From NCBI GenBank assembly GCA_038522735.1, contig JBCBJX010000128.1, forward strand, positions 1-5,742: a stretch of 5,742 nucleotides of DNA. The letters are read 5' to 3'. Origin of the DNA: JBCBJX01 sp038522735. Its GTDB lineage: Bacteria > Pseudomonadota > Alphaproteobacteria > Caulobacterales > Parvularculaceae. Below the pieces are notes generated by a model. It was given only the letters and a program-made list of their open reading frames with translations. It was not told the origin of the DNA and made no database searches. This document shows, piece after piece, positions 1 through 5,742 of this stretch (position 1 is its first letter; each line of letters opens with the position of its first letter). The translations under genes and the position numbers were made by a program.

Positions 1-268
1 GCGGCGGCTCGTAGACCAACACCTCGCCCGTCATCGTCACGACCTGCTGGTCGGCGTATTTTTCCGGCGGCGGACTGTCGGAGAGGCGGCTGTGGTCGAA
101 TTCAAAGACGATCGCGCCGCCGGGCTCGGCGTCCGTGCGCCCGCCGGCGAGCCAGTCACGACGCTTCTCCCCGTCGGTGAGATAGTCCCACACCCGCTCG
201 ATCGGGCCGGGGAGCAGGCGCTCGATCACAAGCTCGTCCTCGGCCGTAATCTCCGCATAGGTCGTCAT
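1..268 (-). CDS. SRPBCC / AHSA1-like (Aha1 C-terminal fold) protein, 3' end outside window
   Basis: Only the N-terminal 89 residues are present; the gene runs off the left edge. It begins MTTYAEITAEDELVIERLL, followed by PGPIERVWDYLTDGEKRRDW (about residues 21-40). That is the typical opening of SRPBCC proteins related to the C-terminal domain of Aha1: a first beta strand, then a helix with the V-W-x-x-L-T-D core and a W in the following loop. A FEFDHSRLSD stretch and a PPPEKYADQ stretch follow, as in family members paired with ArsR regulators. The fold makes a hydrophobic ligand cavity, but the ligand is unknown. The start ATG overlaps the stop of the upstream ArsR gene (ATGA), so the two are translationally coupled and co-regulated. 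A good ribosome binding site (AAAGGA) lies 6 nt before the ATG. The family call is firm; no specific function can be given. A role in stress or small-molecule handling is only inferred from the pairing. Confidence 0.9.
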   Translation of the reverse strand, partial: MTTYAEITAEDELVIERLLPGPIERVWDYLTDGEKRRDWLAGGRTDAEPGGAIVFEFDHSRLSDSPPPEKYADQQVVTMTGEVLVYEPP

Positions 269-612
269 GGCGTTTCCTTTCCATCGTCTTTGCGTTCGAG
301 GAGGTCTGCGAGGGCGTCGAGGCGGCGGCCCCAGAACTCCGCATACTGTTCGAGATAGGAATGGGCCGCGGCGAGCCGTTCCGGCCGGAGCGCGCAGTGG
401 ACCTCGCGCCCCCGGCGCTCGCGCGCGACCAGCCCCGCCCGGTCGAGGACGCCGACATGCTTCGCCGCGCCGGCGAGGCTCATCGAGAACGGCTCCGCAA
501 GCTCGCTGACCGTGCGCGGACCGGCGCGCAGGCGCTCGATCATGACTCGCCGCGTCGGGTCGGAAAGGGCGCGGAAGACGTCGTCGAGAGAAGCGTCCGA
601 ACCATCAACCAT
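265..612 (-). CDS. ArsR-family winged helix-turn-helix repressor (SRPBCC-associated, non-metal type)
   Basis: The product is a 115-residue DNA-binding repressor if translation starts at the ATG at 612. Residues 14-28 (RALSDPTRRVMIERL) are the hallmark ArsR helix. Residues about 34-62 (TVSELAEPFSMS, AAKHVGVLDRAGLV) form the helix-turn-helix, and RERRGREVHCAL (64-75) forms the wing. The metal-binding ELCVCDL motif of ArsR/SmtB sensors is absent, so it is not an obvious metalloregulator. A longer reading frame opens with TTG at 648. That TTG is the first half of a perfect TTGACA -35 box and lies inside an operator, so I reject it as the start. The ATG at 612 sits in the centre of the other palindrome. 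No Shine-Dalgarno precedes it, which fits a leaderless mRNA. The gene overlaps the SRPBCC gene by 4 bp. Such pairs are known to be autoregulated; the inducer cannot be told from sequence. Confidence 0.93.
   Translation of the reverse strand: MVDGSDASLDDVFRALSDPTRRVMIERLRAGPRTVSELAEPFSMSLAGAAKHVGVLDRAGLVARERRGREVHCALRPERLAAAHSYLEQYAEFWGRRLDALADLLERKDDGKETP
275..280 (-). promoter_or_regulatory. Ribosome binding site of the SRPBCC gene
   Basis: On the minus strand the sequence reads AAAGGA with a 6-nt spacer to the ATG at 268-266. It lies inside the last codons of the ArsR gene. It fixes the start of the SRPBCC protein and indicates independent or coupled re-initiation within the operon. Confidence 0.75.
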
Positions 613-620
613 ATGGTTGA
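605..620. promoter_or_regulatory. Operator 1 of the ArsR–SRPBCC operon (perfect 16-bp palindrome)
   Basis: TCAACCATATGGTTGA is a perfect palindrome. It covers the end of the -10 element, the inferred transcription start and the ATG start codon of the ArsR gene. A dimeric winged-helix repressor is the natural ligand, and occupancy would block initiation. Confidence 0.75.
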
Positions 621-648
621 GGATGAGGGTCGGCGTGGGAATTGTCAA
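620..648 (-). promoter_or_regulatory. Promoter of the ArsR–SRPBCC operon
   Basis: On the minus strand, TTGACA (648-643) is a perfect sigma-70-type -35 box. After a 17-nt spacer comes CATCCT (625-620), which keeps the conserved A2, T3 and final T of the -10 consensus. Transcription would then start about 7 nt downstream, at or one base before the ATG at 612. Operators overlap both the -35 box and the start point. The -35 is convincing; the -10 is a 3 of 6 match, so the exact start is an inference. Confidence 0.6.
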
Positions 649-660
649 CCAATCGGTTGA
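645..660. promoter_or_regulatory. Operator 2 of the ArsR–SRPBCC operon (16-bp inverted repeat)
   Basis: TCAACCAATCGGTTGA has the same 6-bp arms as operator 1 around a different 4-bp centre. Its left arm overlaps the TTGACA -35 box on the minus strand. The centres of the two operators are 40 bp apart, close to four helical turns, so two dimers could bind on roughly the same DNA face. Confidence 0.75.
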
Positions 661-686
661 TCATGGAGAAACCGGCCGCGTCGCGC

Positions 687-715
687 TTGCACGGCGCGGC
701 CCGTTCGGCTACCTC
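687..715 (+). promoter_or_regulatory. Possible tRNA-Val promoter
   Basis: TTGCAC (687-692) is followed after 17 nt by TACCTC (710-715), about 43 nt ahead of the mature tRNA 5' end. The spacing is right and the -35 box is fair, but the -10 box matches only at its first two bases. It is the best candidate I see in the 97-bp gap between the divergent operon and the tRNA. Confidence 0.3.
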
Positions 716-731
716 CCCGTCTCCGCACCGC

Positions 732-750
732 GCGGGGCCTCGCGCCCCGC
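732..750. other. GC-rich hairpin upstream of the tRNA
   Basis: GCGGGGC (732-738) and GCCCCGC (744-750) form a perfect 7-bp stem with a 5-nt loop, ending 7 nt before the tRNA. There is no T-run on either side, so it is not a standard intrinsic terminator. It could be a structure in the pre-tRNA 5' leader or a chance GC-rich inverted repeat. Confidence 0.45.
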
Positions 751-757
751 TCGGGCC

Positions 758-832
758 GGGCGCGTAGCTCAGTGGTAGAGCGCTATCTTGACATGGTAGA
801 TGTCGGAAGTTCGATCCTTCCCGCGCCCACCA
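758..832 (+). tRNA. tRNA-Val (anticodon GAC), CCA encoded
   Basis: A full cloverleaf can be drawn. The acceptor stem GGGCGCG (758-764) pairs perfectly with CGCGCCC (822-828). The D arm is GCTC/GAGC (767-770, 778-781) with a 7-nt loop. The anticodon stem CTATC/GGTAG (783-787, 795-799) contains one G-T pair. The anticodon loop TTGACAT (788-794) gives anticodon GAC, which reads GUC valine codons and, by wobble, GUU. The variable loop is 5 nt, and the T arm GGAAG/CTTCC (805-809, 817-821) is perfect around TTCGATC. The discriminator is A829, and CCA is encoded at 830-832. It is a stand-alone gene; no other tRNA follows. GUC is used very often in the neighbouring genes, so this is a major isoacceptor here. 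Confidence 0.97.
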
Positions 833-900
833 TCCTTTATCTCTTGCAGAACCGGGCCCGCATTGCGCGGTAACCGAGCTGATTCCAGCCGCACCCACGG

Positions 901-928
901 GTGACATTTCCGTCCGACAGCTTATGTC
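901..928 (+). promoter_or_regulatory. Possible promoter/operator of the efflux operon
   Basis: The 148 bp between the tRNA and the adaptor gene must hold the pump promoter unless it reads through from the tRNA. The best pair I see is GTGACA (901-906), a 5 of 6 match to -35, then 16 nt, then TATGTC (923-928), a 3 of 6 match to -10. The same segment holds the inverted pair GACAT (903-907) and ATGTC (924-928), which could serve a TetR-like dimer. Both readings are weak. Confidence 0.3.
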
Positions 929-980
929 CGCTTCGTCGGCGGTACGGGGCCGCGGCTGAACAGACCCGCGAGACATTCCA

Positions 981-2180
981 ATGCCTTCATTCCCAGCGCC
1001 CGCGCCGTCGGCGATCCGCCGTATGGGAACTTCTCTGCTCGGCGCCGCGGCGCTCGGGCTCGCCGCCTGCTCCGGCCCGTCCGAGGGCGGCGGCCGACAG
1101 GACGGGCCCGTCCCGGCGCCGGTGACGACGCCCGAGACGCGCACGGTCACCGTGTGGGACGAATATATCGGTCGCTTCGAGGCCGTGGAGCGGGTGGAGA
1201 TCCGCCCGCGGGTTTCGGGCTATCTGCAGGAGATCCACTTCGCCGACGGCGCGCCGGTGGCGGCGGGGGACCTGCTCTTCACCATCGACAAGCGGGAGTT
1301 TCAGGCGGCCCTCGACGGTGCGAACGCCAGGCTTGAATCCGCCAAAGCACAGGCGGAGTTCGCGCAGCTGGAATTAACCCGCGCGGAGAACCTTCTCTCC
1401 GGTCCCGCCGGCAATCGCGAGACTTACGACCGCCGGACGCAGGAGCTGCGCTCCGCCCGCGCCGACGTCGCCGGCGCGGAAGCGGCCGTCCGCGAGGCGG
1501 CGCTCAATCTCGAATTCACCGAGGTGCGCGCGCCGATCGCAGGGCTCGTCAGCTCCGACCGTGTGAACAAAGGCAACCTCGTCACCGCCGGCTCGACGCT
1601 GCTCACGACCGTCGTCTCCACCGATCCCATCCATTTCGTCTTTACCGGGAGCGAACGGGACTATCTCCGATATCTGCGCCTCGACGCCGAGGGCGACCGG
1701 CAAAGCTCCCGCTACGCCCCGAACCCCGTGCGCATCCGCCTCGAAGATCAGGAGGAGTACGCGATCGAAGGCTCCATGAACTTCGTCGACAACGAGATCA
1801 ATCCGAACACGGGCACCATCCGCGGCCGGGCGATCGTTGAGAACGACGACGGGTTCCTCACGCCGGGCCTTTTCGGGCGCATGCGTCTTTACGGCCGGGC
1901 GCCGTTCGAGGCGCTCCTCGTGCCCGATATCGCGATCCAGTTCGACCAGTCCCGCCGCTTCGTCTGGGTGGTGAACGAAGAGAACGCCGCGACCATGCGG
2001 CCGGTCGTCATCGGGCGGTTGCTCGACGACGGCATGCGGATCATCGAGGAGGGATTGACGGCTGACGACAGGGTCGTCGTCGGCTCGCTCCTCGCCATGC
2101 GGCCGGGCGCGCCGGTGCAACCGATCGACCAGGGCGGCGCGCAAACCGGACAAGACGGCTCGAACGGCCAGGGCTCCTGA
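981..2180 (+). CDS. RND efflux periplasmic adaptor (membrane fusion protein), lipoprotein, AcrA/MexA/MexE type
   Basis: This 399-residue protein bridges the inner-membrane RND pump and an outer-membrane channel. The N-terminus has two arginines (13-14), a hydrophobic stretch (about 19-29) and the lipobox LAAC, with Cys30 as the predicted lipidated residue. The first lipoyl half follows at about 59-103 (YIGRFEAVERVEIRPRVSGY, then GAPVAAGDLLFTID). A charged, alanine-rich alpha-hairpin spans about 107-180, and the second lipoyl half about 181-212 (EVRAPIAGLVSSDRVNKGNL). The beta-barrel domain contains the family signature FVDNEINPNTGTIRGR (268-283) followed by TPGLFGRMRL. A membrane-proximal domain ends near 375, and a Gly/Gln-rich tail closes the protein. 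Length matches the family (AcrA is 397). The ATG at 981 has only a poor ribosome site. The ATG at 1023 (Met15) would still give a complete, shorter lipoprotein signal and may be the true start. The gene leads the pump operon with an 11-nt gap. Substrates cannot be read from the sequence. Confidence 0.95.
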   Translation: MPSFPAPAPSAIRRMGTSLLGAAALGLAACSGPSEGGGRQDGPVPAPVTTPETRTVTVWDEYIGRFEAVERVEIRPRVSGYLQEIHFADGAPVAAGDLLFTIDKREFQAALDGANARLESAKAQAEFAQLELTRAENLLSGPAGNRETYDRRTQELRSARADVAGAEAAVREAALNLEFTEVRAPIAGLVSSDRVNKGNLVTAGSTLLTTVVSTDPIHFVFTGSERDYLRYLRLDAEGDRQSSRYAPNPVRIRLEDQEEYAIEGSMNFVDNEINPNTGTIRGRAIVENDDGFLTPGLFGRMRLYGRAPFEALLVPDIAIQFDQSRRFVWVVNEENAATMRPVVIGRLLDDGMRIIEEGLTADDRVVVGSLLAMRPGAPVQPIDQGGAQTGQDGSNGQGS

Positions 2181-2184
2181 AAGG
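2180..2184 (+). promoter_or_regulatory. Ribosome binding site of the RND pump gene
   Basis: AAAGG starts on the last base of the adaptor's TGA stop and lies 7 nt before the pump ATG at 2192. It supports that start and close translational coupling of the two genes. Confidence 0.7.
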
Positions 2185-2191
2185 CCGCGCC

Positions 2192-5100
2192 ATGAAATTC
2201 TCTCATTTCTTCATCGACCGGCCGATCTTCGCGTCGGTCATCTCGATCCTGATCGTCATCGTCGGCGCCATCAGCTATAGCGGGCTGCCGATCTCCCAGT
2301 ATCCGGAAATCGCGCCGCCGACGGTGCGCGTGAGCGCGACTTATCCGGGCGCCTCCGCCGAAATCGTCTCGAACACCGTGGCGACGCCGCTCGAGCAGGA
2401 GATCAACGGCGTCGAGGACATGATTTACATGCAGTCCCAGTCGACGGCCGACGGGCGCATGACCCTGACGATCACCTTCGCGCCGGGTACGAACCTCGAC
2501 AACGCGCAGGTGCAGGTGCAGAACCGCGTCGCGCGCGCCGAGCCCCGGCTGCCGGAGGAGGTGCGCCGCCTCGGCGTCGTGACGGAGAAAACCTCGCCCG
2601 ACTTCCTGATGGTCATCCACCTTCTGTCGCCGGACGAAACCTACGACCAGCTCTACGTCTCCAATTACGCCACCCTGCAGATCAGGGACGAGCTCGCCCG
2701 TATCGACGGCATCGGCTCGGTCTCGGTCTTCGGCGCCCGCGATTACGCTATGCGGGTCTGGATCGACCCGGAAAAAGCGTCCGAGCTCGATCTCACCGCC
2801 GGCGACATCGTCCGGGCGATGCAGTCGAAAAACGTGCAGGTCGCGTCCGGCCGCCTGAACCAGCAGCCGATCCCCGATGCGAACGCCTTTGAGTTCGCCG
2901 TCCAGACCCAGGGCCGCCTGACCGCCCCTGAAGCCTTCGGCGAGATCGTCGTGAAGACCGGCGCAGACGGAGAACTGGTGCGCGTCAAGGACGTCGCCCG
3001 GGTCGCGCTCGGCGCGCAGGACTACGTCACCAACGCCTATATGGACAACCAGCCGGCGGTCGCGATGGGCGTCTTTCAGCGTCCGGGGTCGAACGCCCTG
3101 GAGACGGCGGCGGAGACCCTCGCGGCGATGGACGATCTCGCCTCGCGCTTCCCGCCGGGGCTTGAATACCAGATTATCTACAACCCGACGGAGTTCGTCG
3201 AAGAATCCGTCAACGAAGTTTACAAGACGATCTTCGAGGCGACCGTCCTCGTCGTCATCGTCGTCTTCGTTTTCCTGCAGACGCTCCGCGCCGCGATCAT
3301 CCCGGTAATCGCGATCCCGATCTCGCTCATCGGCACGTTCGCGATCATGGCGCTCTTCGGGTTCTCCCTGAACAACCTCTCGCTCTTCGGGCTGGTCCTC
3401 GCCATCGGCATCGTCGTCGACGACGCGATCGTCGTCGTGGAGAACGTCGAACGAAACCTCGCCAAGGGCCTTTCGCCGCGGGACGCCGCGCGACGGTCCA
3501 TGGACGAGGTGGGCGGGGCTCTCATCGCGATTTCCCTCGTGCTCGTCGCGGTGTTCGCGCCGACGGCGTTCGTGCCCGGAATATCGGGCGCCTTCTACCG
3601 CCAGTTCGCGCTGACGATCGCCGGCGCGACGATCATCTCGCTCATCGTCTCGCTGACACTGAGCCCGGCGCTCGCGGCTATTCTCCTGAAGCCCCATGAG
3701 GGCGAGGCGGAGAAGGGTCCGCTCGGCGGGTTTTTCAAAGTTTTCAACGCCGGCTTCGAGCGCCTATCTAAGCTTTACGGCGGGCTCGTCTCCCGCCTCG
3801 TGCGCGTCGCCGCGGTGGCGGTGGCCGTCTATGTCGGGCTGATCGCAATCGCGGGCGTCCAGTTCCGTCTGACGCCCGGCGGTTTTATTCCCGATCAGGA
3901 TCAAGGCTATCTCATCGGCGTCGTGAACCTGCCGCAGGGCGCCTCTCTCGCGCGGACGGACGCGGTGGTGAAGAAGGCGACGGAAATTGGCCTCGAGGTC
4001 GAAGGCGTCGCCCACGCCGCAGAGTTCGCCGGGTTCAACGGCGCGACTTTCACCAACGCCACGAACTCCGGCGCGATCTTCTTCCCGCTGGAGGAGTTCG
4101 GCCATCGAGACGACTACAGAACGATCCAGCAGCGCCTGCAGGGCGCGCTCATGCAGAACATCTCCGAGGCGTTCGTTCTCGTGATCGCGCCGCCGCCGGT
4201 GCGCGGCGTCGGCAACGGCTCCGGCTTCAAAATGATGGTGCAGGACCGGTCGGGCGTCGGCATCAGAACCCTTCAGCAGGCGTCTATGGACCTCGTTCAG
4301 GCCGCGAACCAGGACCCGATGCTGCAGAACGTCTTCACCTTCTTCGAGGTCGGGACGCCGCAACTCTATCTCGACATCGACCGGGAGAAAGCCGAACAGA
4401 TGCAGATGCCCGCCAGCAACGTGTTCGAGGCGCTCGAAATCTATCTCGGCTCGGCGTACGTCAATGACTTCAATTTCCTTGGGCGGACGTTCCGCGTCAC
4501 AGCGCAGGCGGACGGGCCCTATCGGAAAGAGCCGGACGATATCGGCCGGCTCTACGCGCGCAACGAGCTCGGCGATATGGTTCCGCTTGAATCAGTCGCA
4601 AGCGCGCGCATGACGACGGCCTCAAGCCGCGTTCCCCGCCATAACCTCTATCCCGCCGCCGCCGTTCAGGGAGAGACGGCGCCGGGCGTCTCGTCGGCGC
4701 AGGCGCTTGAGCGCATGGAGGAACTCGCCGCGGACATCCTGCCCCCCGGAATGAGCTTCGAGTGGACCGAGCTTGCCTATCAGCAGCGCGAAGCTGGATC
4801 GACCGGGGGCGTCGTCTTCATCCTCGCCGTCGTCTTCGTTTTCCTCCTGCTCGCCGCCCAGTTCGAGAGCCTGTCGATGCCGTTCGCGGTGATCCTCATC
4901 GTGCCGATGACCCTGCTCGCTGCGATCACCGGCGTGAACATCGCCGGCCAGTCGAACAACATCCTCACCCAGATCGGGTTCGTCGTGCTGATCGCCCTCG
5001 CAGCGAAGAACGCCATCCTGATCGTCGAGTTCGCGAAGCAGCAGCAGGACGAAGGGAAAAACCGGTTCGAGGCGGCTGTCGAAGCCGCAAAGCTCCGCTT

Positions 5101-5335
5101 GCGGCCGATCCTCATGACGTCCTTCGCCTTCATCCTCGGCGTCGTCCCCCTGGTGATCGCGTCCGGCGCCGGCGCGGAGATGCGCAACGCCCTCGGCGTC
5201 GCGGTCTTCTCCGGCATGCTCGGCGTCACGTTCTTCGGCCTCGTGTTCACGCCGGTCTTCTATTCGGTGACCCAGCGCTTCGCGCCGAAGAAAGCGGGGG
5301 AGACGGCGCCCGACCCCGCCGCCGAGCCCGTCTAA
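2192..5335 (+). CDS. RND multidrug efflux transporter, inner-membrane pump, HAE1 family (AcrB/MexF-like)
   Basis: This 1047-residue proton-driven exporter is full length (AcrB is 1049). It opens with MKFSHFFIDRPIFASVISIL, the classic HAE1 start with TM1 at about 10-28. A large porter loop carries LPISQYPEIAPPTVRVSATY and the ATPLEQEINGVEDMIYM segment. TM2-TM6 span about 340-500; TM4 holds GIVVDDAIVVVENVERN with the proton-relay aspartates D410 and D411. TM7 (about 537-557) leads to GFIPDQDQGYL (564-574), start of the second porter loop. The switch-loop/hydrophobic-pocket region GFNGATFTNATNSGAIFF (614-631) keeps several phenylalanines. TM8-TM12 begin near 873. K939, in LAAKNAILIVEF, corresponds to AcrB K940 in TM10. 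All relay residues are intact, so it should be active as a trimer with the upstream adaptor and an outer-membrane channel encoded elsewhere. A short polar Pro/Ala-rich tail ends the protein. HAE1 membership is firm; the drug profile is unknown. Confidence 0.98.
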   Translation: MKFSHFFIDRPIFASVISILIVIVGAISYSGLPISQYPEIAPPTVRVSATYPGASAEIVSNTVATPLEQEINGVEDMIYMQSQSTADGRMTLTITFAPGTNLDNAQVQVQNRVARAEPRLPEEVRRLGVVTEKTSPDFLMVIHLLSPDETYDQLYVSNYATLQIRDELARIDGIGSVSVFGARDYAMRVWIDPEKASELDLTAGDIVRAMQSKNVQVASGRLNQQPIPDANAFEFAVQTQGRLTAPEAFGEIVVKTGADGELVRVKDVARVALGAQDYVTNAYMDNQPAVAMGVFQRPGSNALETAAETLAAMDDLASRFPPGLEYQIIYNPTEFVEESVNEVYKTIFEATVLVVIVVFVFLQTLRAAIIPVIAIPISLIGTFAIMALFGFSLNNLSLFGLVLAIGIVVDDAIVVVENVERNLAKGLSPRDAARRSMDEVGGALIAISLVLVAVFAPTAFVPGISGAFYRQFALTIAGATIISLIVSLTLSPALAAILLKPHEGEAEKGPLGGFFKVFNAGFERLSKLYGGLVSRLVRVAAVAVAVYVGLIAIAGVQFRLTPGGFIPDQDQGYLIGVVNLPQGASLARTDAVVKKATEIGLEVEGVAHAAEFAGFNGATFTNATNSGAIFFPLEEFGHRDDYRTIQQRLQGALMQNISEAFVLVIAPPPVRGVGNGSGFKMMVQDRSGVGIRTLQQASMDLVQAANQDPMLQNVFTFFEVGTPQLYLDIDREKAEQMQMPASNVFEALEIYLGSAYVNDFNFLGRTFRVTAQADGPYRKEPDDIGRLYARNELGDMVPLESVASARMTTASSRVPRHNLYPAAAVQGETAPGVSSAQALERMEELAADILPPGMSFEWTELAYQQREAGSTGGVVFILAVVFVFLLLAAQFESLSMPFAVILIVPMTLLAAITGVNIAGQSNNILTQIGFVVLIALAAKNAILIVEFAKQQQDEGKNRFEAAVEAAKLRLRPILMTSFAFILGVVPLVIASGAGAEMRNALGVAVFSGMLGVTFFGLVFTPVFYSVTQRFAPKKAGETAPDPAAEPV
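3259..3276 (+). repeat. 18-bp direct repeat, copy 1 (TM2 of the RND pump)
   Basis: CGTCGTCTTCGTTTTCCT here is identical to 4828-4845. It covers codons for VVFVFL (357-362) in TM2. The two sites are equivalent positions in the two internally duplicated halves of the pump. Confidence 0.85.
4828..4845 (+). repeat. 18-bp direct repeat, copy 2 (TM8 of the RND pump)
   Basis: Identical in sequence and reading frame to 3259-3276, covering codons for VVFVFL (880-885) in TM8, the counterpart of TM2. The flanking bases differ on both sides. Confidence 0.85.
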
Positions 5336-5367
5336 GACCGCTGCGCGCGGCGCTTTACGTCGAAGCC

Positions 5368-5373
5368 GGGAGG
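5368..5373 (+). promoter_or_regulatory. Possible ribosome binding site of the acyl-CoA dehydrogenase gene
   Basis: GGGAGG lies 16 nt before the ATG at 5390, longer than the usual 5-10 nt spacing. No closer purine-rich site is visible, and no in-frame start lies between. The 54-bp gap (5336-5389) holds no strong terminator: only a 4-bp CCGC/GCGG stem at 5338-5350 without a T-tract. Read-through from the pump operon is therefore possible. Confidence 0.4.
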
Positions 5374-5389
5374 CGCGAGCCTTCCGGCT

Positions 5390-5742
5390 ATGACCGACCC
5401 TCTCTCCTTCGACGGCCTCCGCCTTCCAAACGCCCGGATGGGCGAGGACCATGACCAATGGCGCGCGACCGTGCGCGCCTTCGTCGATCGCGAAATCGCA
5501 CCCTATGCGAACGAGTGGGACGAGGCGGGCGGCTTTCCGCGCGAGTTGCACAAGAAGGCCGTCGATGTCGGCCTCATCGGCCTCGGCTATCCGGAGGAGT
5601 TCGGCGGCGTCGGCGACGGGACGGACGTCTTCCATGCGATCATCGCACAGGAGGAGCTCGCGCGTCCGGGGGCCGGCGGGATCGTCGCCGGCCTCATGAC
5701 CCACGGCATCGGCCTGCCGCCGGTGATGGCCCTCGGCTCGGA
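5390..5742 (+). CDS. Acyl-CoA dehydrogenase, N-terminal part (3' end outside window)
   Basis: The first 117 residues of an FAD-dependent acyl-CoA dehydrogenase, the enzyme that introduces the alpha-beta double bond into acyl-CoA thioesters and passes electrons to ETF. The N-terminal helical domain is clear: WRATVRAFVDREIAPYANEW (24-43), then DEAGGFPRELHKKAVDVGLI, GLGYPEEFGGVG, and the helix IIAQEELARPGAG. That order (R-F-V-x-x-E-I-x-P, G-x-F-P, G-L-x-G-L-x-x-P-E-E-x-G-G) is diagnostic of the family. FAD- and substrate-binding residues and the catalytic glutamate lie beyond the window, so chain-length specificity cannot be judged. The ATG at 5390 is the first start after the pump; Met17 (5438) would also keep the conserved part. 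There is no evident functional link to the efflux operon. Confidence 0.93.
   Translation, partial: MTDPLSFDGLRLPNARMGEDHDQWRATVRAFVDREIAPYANEWDEAGGFPRELHKKAVDVGLIGLGYPEEFGGVGDGTDVFHAIIAQEELARPGAGGIVAGLMTHGIGLPPVMALGS

Noticed and set aside
758..832. tRNA-Val as an integration site for a mobile element
   Set aside because: No integrase gene and no repeated copy of the tRNA 3' end is visible; flanking genes look like ordinary chromosomal genes.
892..903. CACCC-AC-GGGTG inverted repeat in the pump leader
   Set aside because: A 2-nt loop and 5-bp arms in GC-rich DNA; no relation to a promoter element or to another copy in the window.
605..1150. A 181-codon minus-strand open frame crossing the tRNA
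   Set aside because: It includes the translated complement of the tRNA (the REGSNFRHLPCQDSALPLSY run commonly seen as an artefact) and overlaps the ArsR operator region.
1889..3697. A 602-codon open frame on the minus strand opposite the adaptor and pump genes
   Set aside because: It is antisense to unmistakable RND genes. Its product is an Arg/Asp/Glu/His-rich low-complexity string with no domain, as expected of the complement of GC-biased codons. No ribosome site or promoter supports it.
5338..5354. Terminator after the pump gene
   Set aside because: Only a 4-bp CCGC/GCGG stem with a 5-nt loop and a TTT three bases beyond; too weak to call.
4622..5704. A 360-codon minus-strand open frame spanning the pump 3' end and the acyl-CoA dehydrogenase
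   Set aside because: It is a shadow of two recognised plus-strand genes, with the same charged, featureless composition.

Overview
The window is GC-rich, with codons strongly biased to G or C at the third position, and is densely coded. The gene families fit an alphaproteobacterium: an ArsR–SRPBCC regulatory pair, a lipoprotein adaptor with an HAE1-type RND pump, and an acyl-CoA dehydrogenase. The organism call is an inference from style and content; no lineage marker here settles it.

Left part (1-660, minus strand): a two-gene operon read leftward. It encodes an ArsR-family winged-helix repressor and, overlapping it by 4 bp (ATGA), the start of an SRPBCC/AHSA1-like protein that runs off the left edge. 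The promoter region carries two copies of TCAACC-N4-GGTTGA exactly 40 bp apart. One covers the -35 box and the other covers the inferred transcription start and start codon. This looks like tight autorepression, probably of a leaderless mRNA.

Middle (661-980): a complete tRNA-Val(GAC) gene on the plus strand with an encoded CCA end, preceded by a GC hairpin, then about 148 bp of leader before the pump operon.

Right part (981-5335, plus strand): a two-gene tripartite-efflux operon. The first gene is a periplasmic adaptor with a lipoprotein signal. Eleven bases later comes a full-length RND inner-membrane transporter with the proton-relay residues in place. Together they should form two of the three parts of a drug or hydrophobe exporter. 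No outer-membrane TolC-type channel and no dedicated TetR/LysR regulator lies in the window.

Right edge (5390-5742): the N-terminal 117 residues of an acyl-CoA dehydrogenase, 54 bp after the pump stop codon on the same strand, cut by the window end.

I found no mobile element, CRISPR array or phage remnant, and nothing that amounts to a new biological system. The most informative non-coding signal is the paired operator at 605-660.
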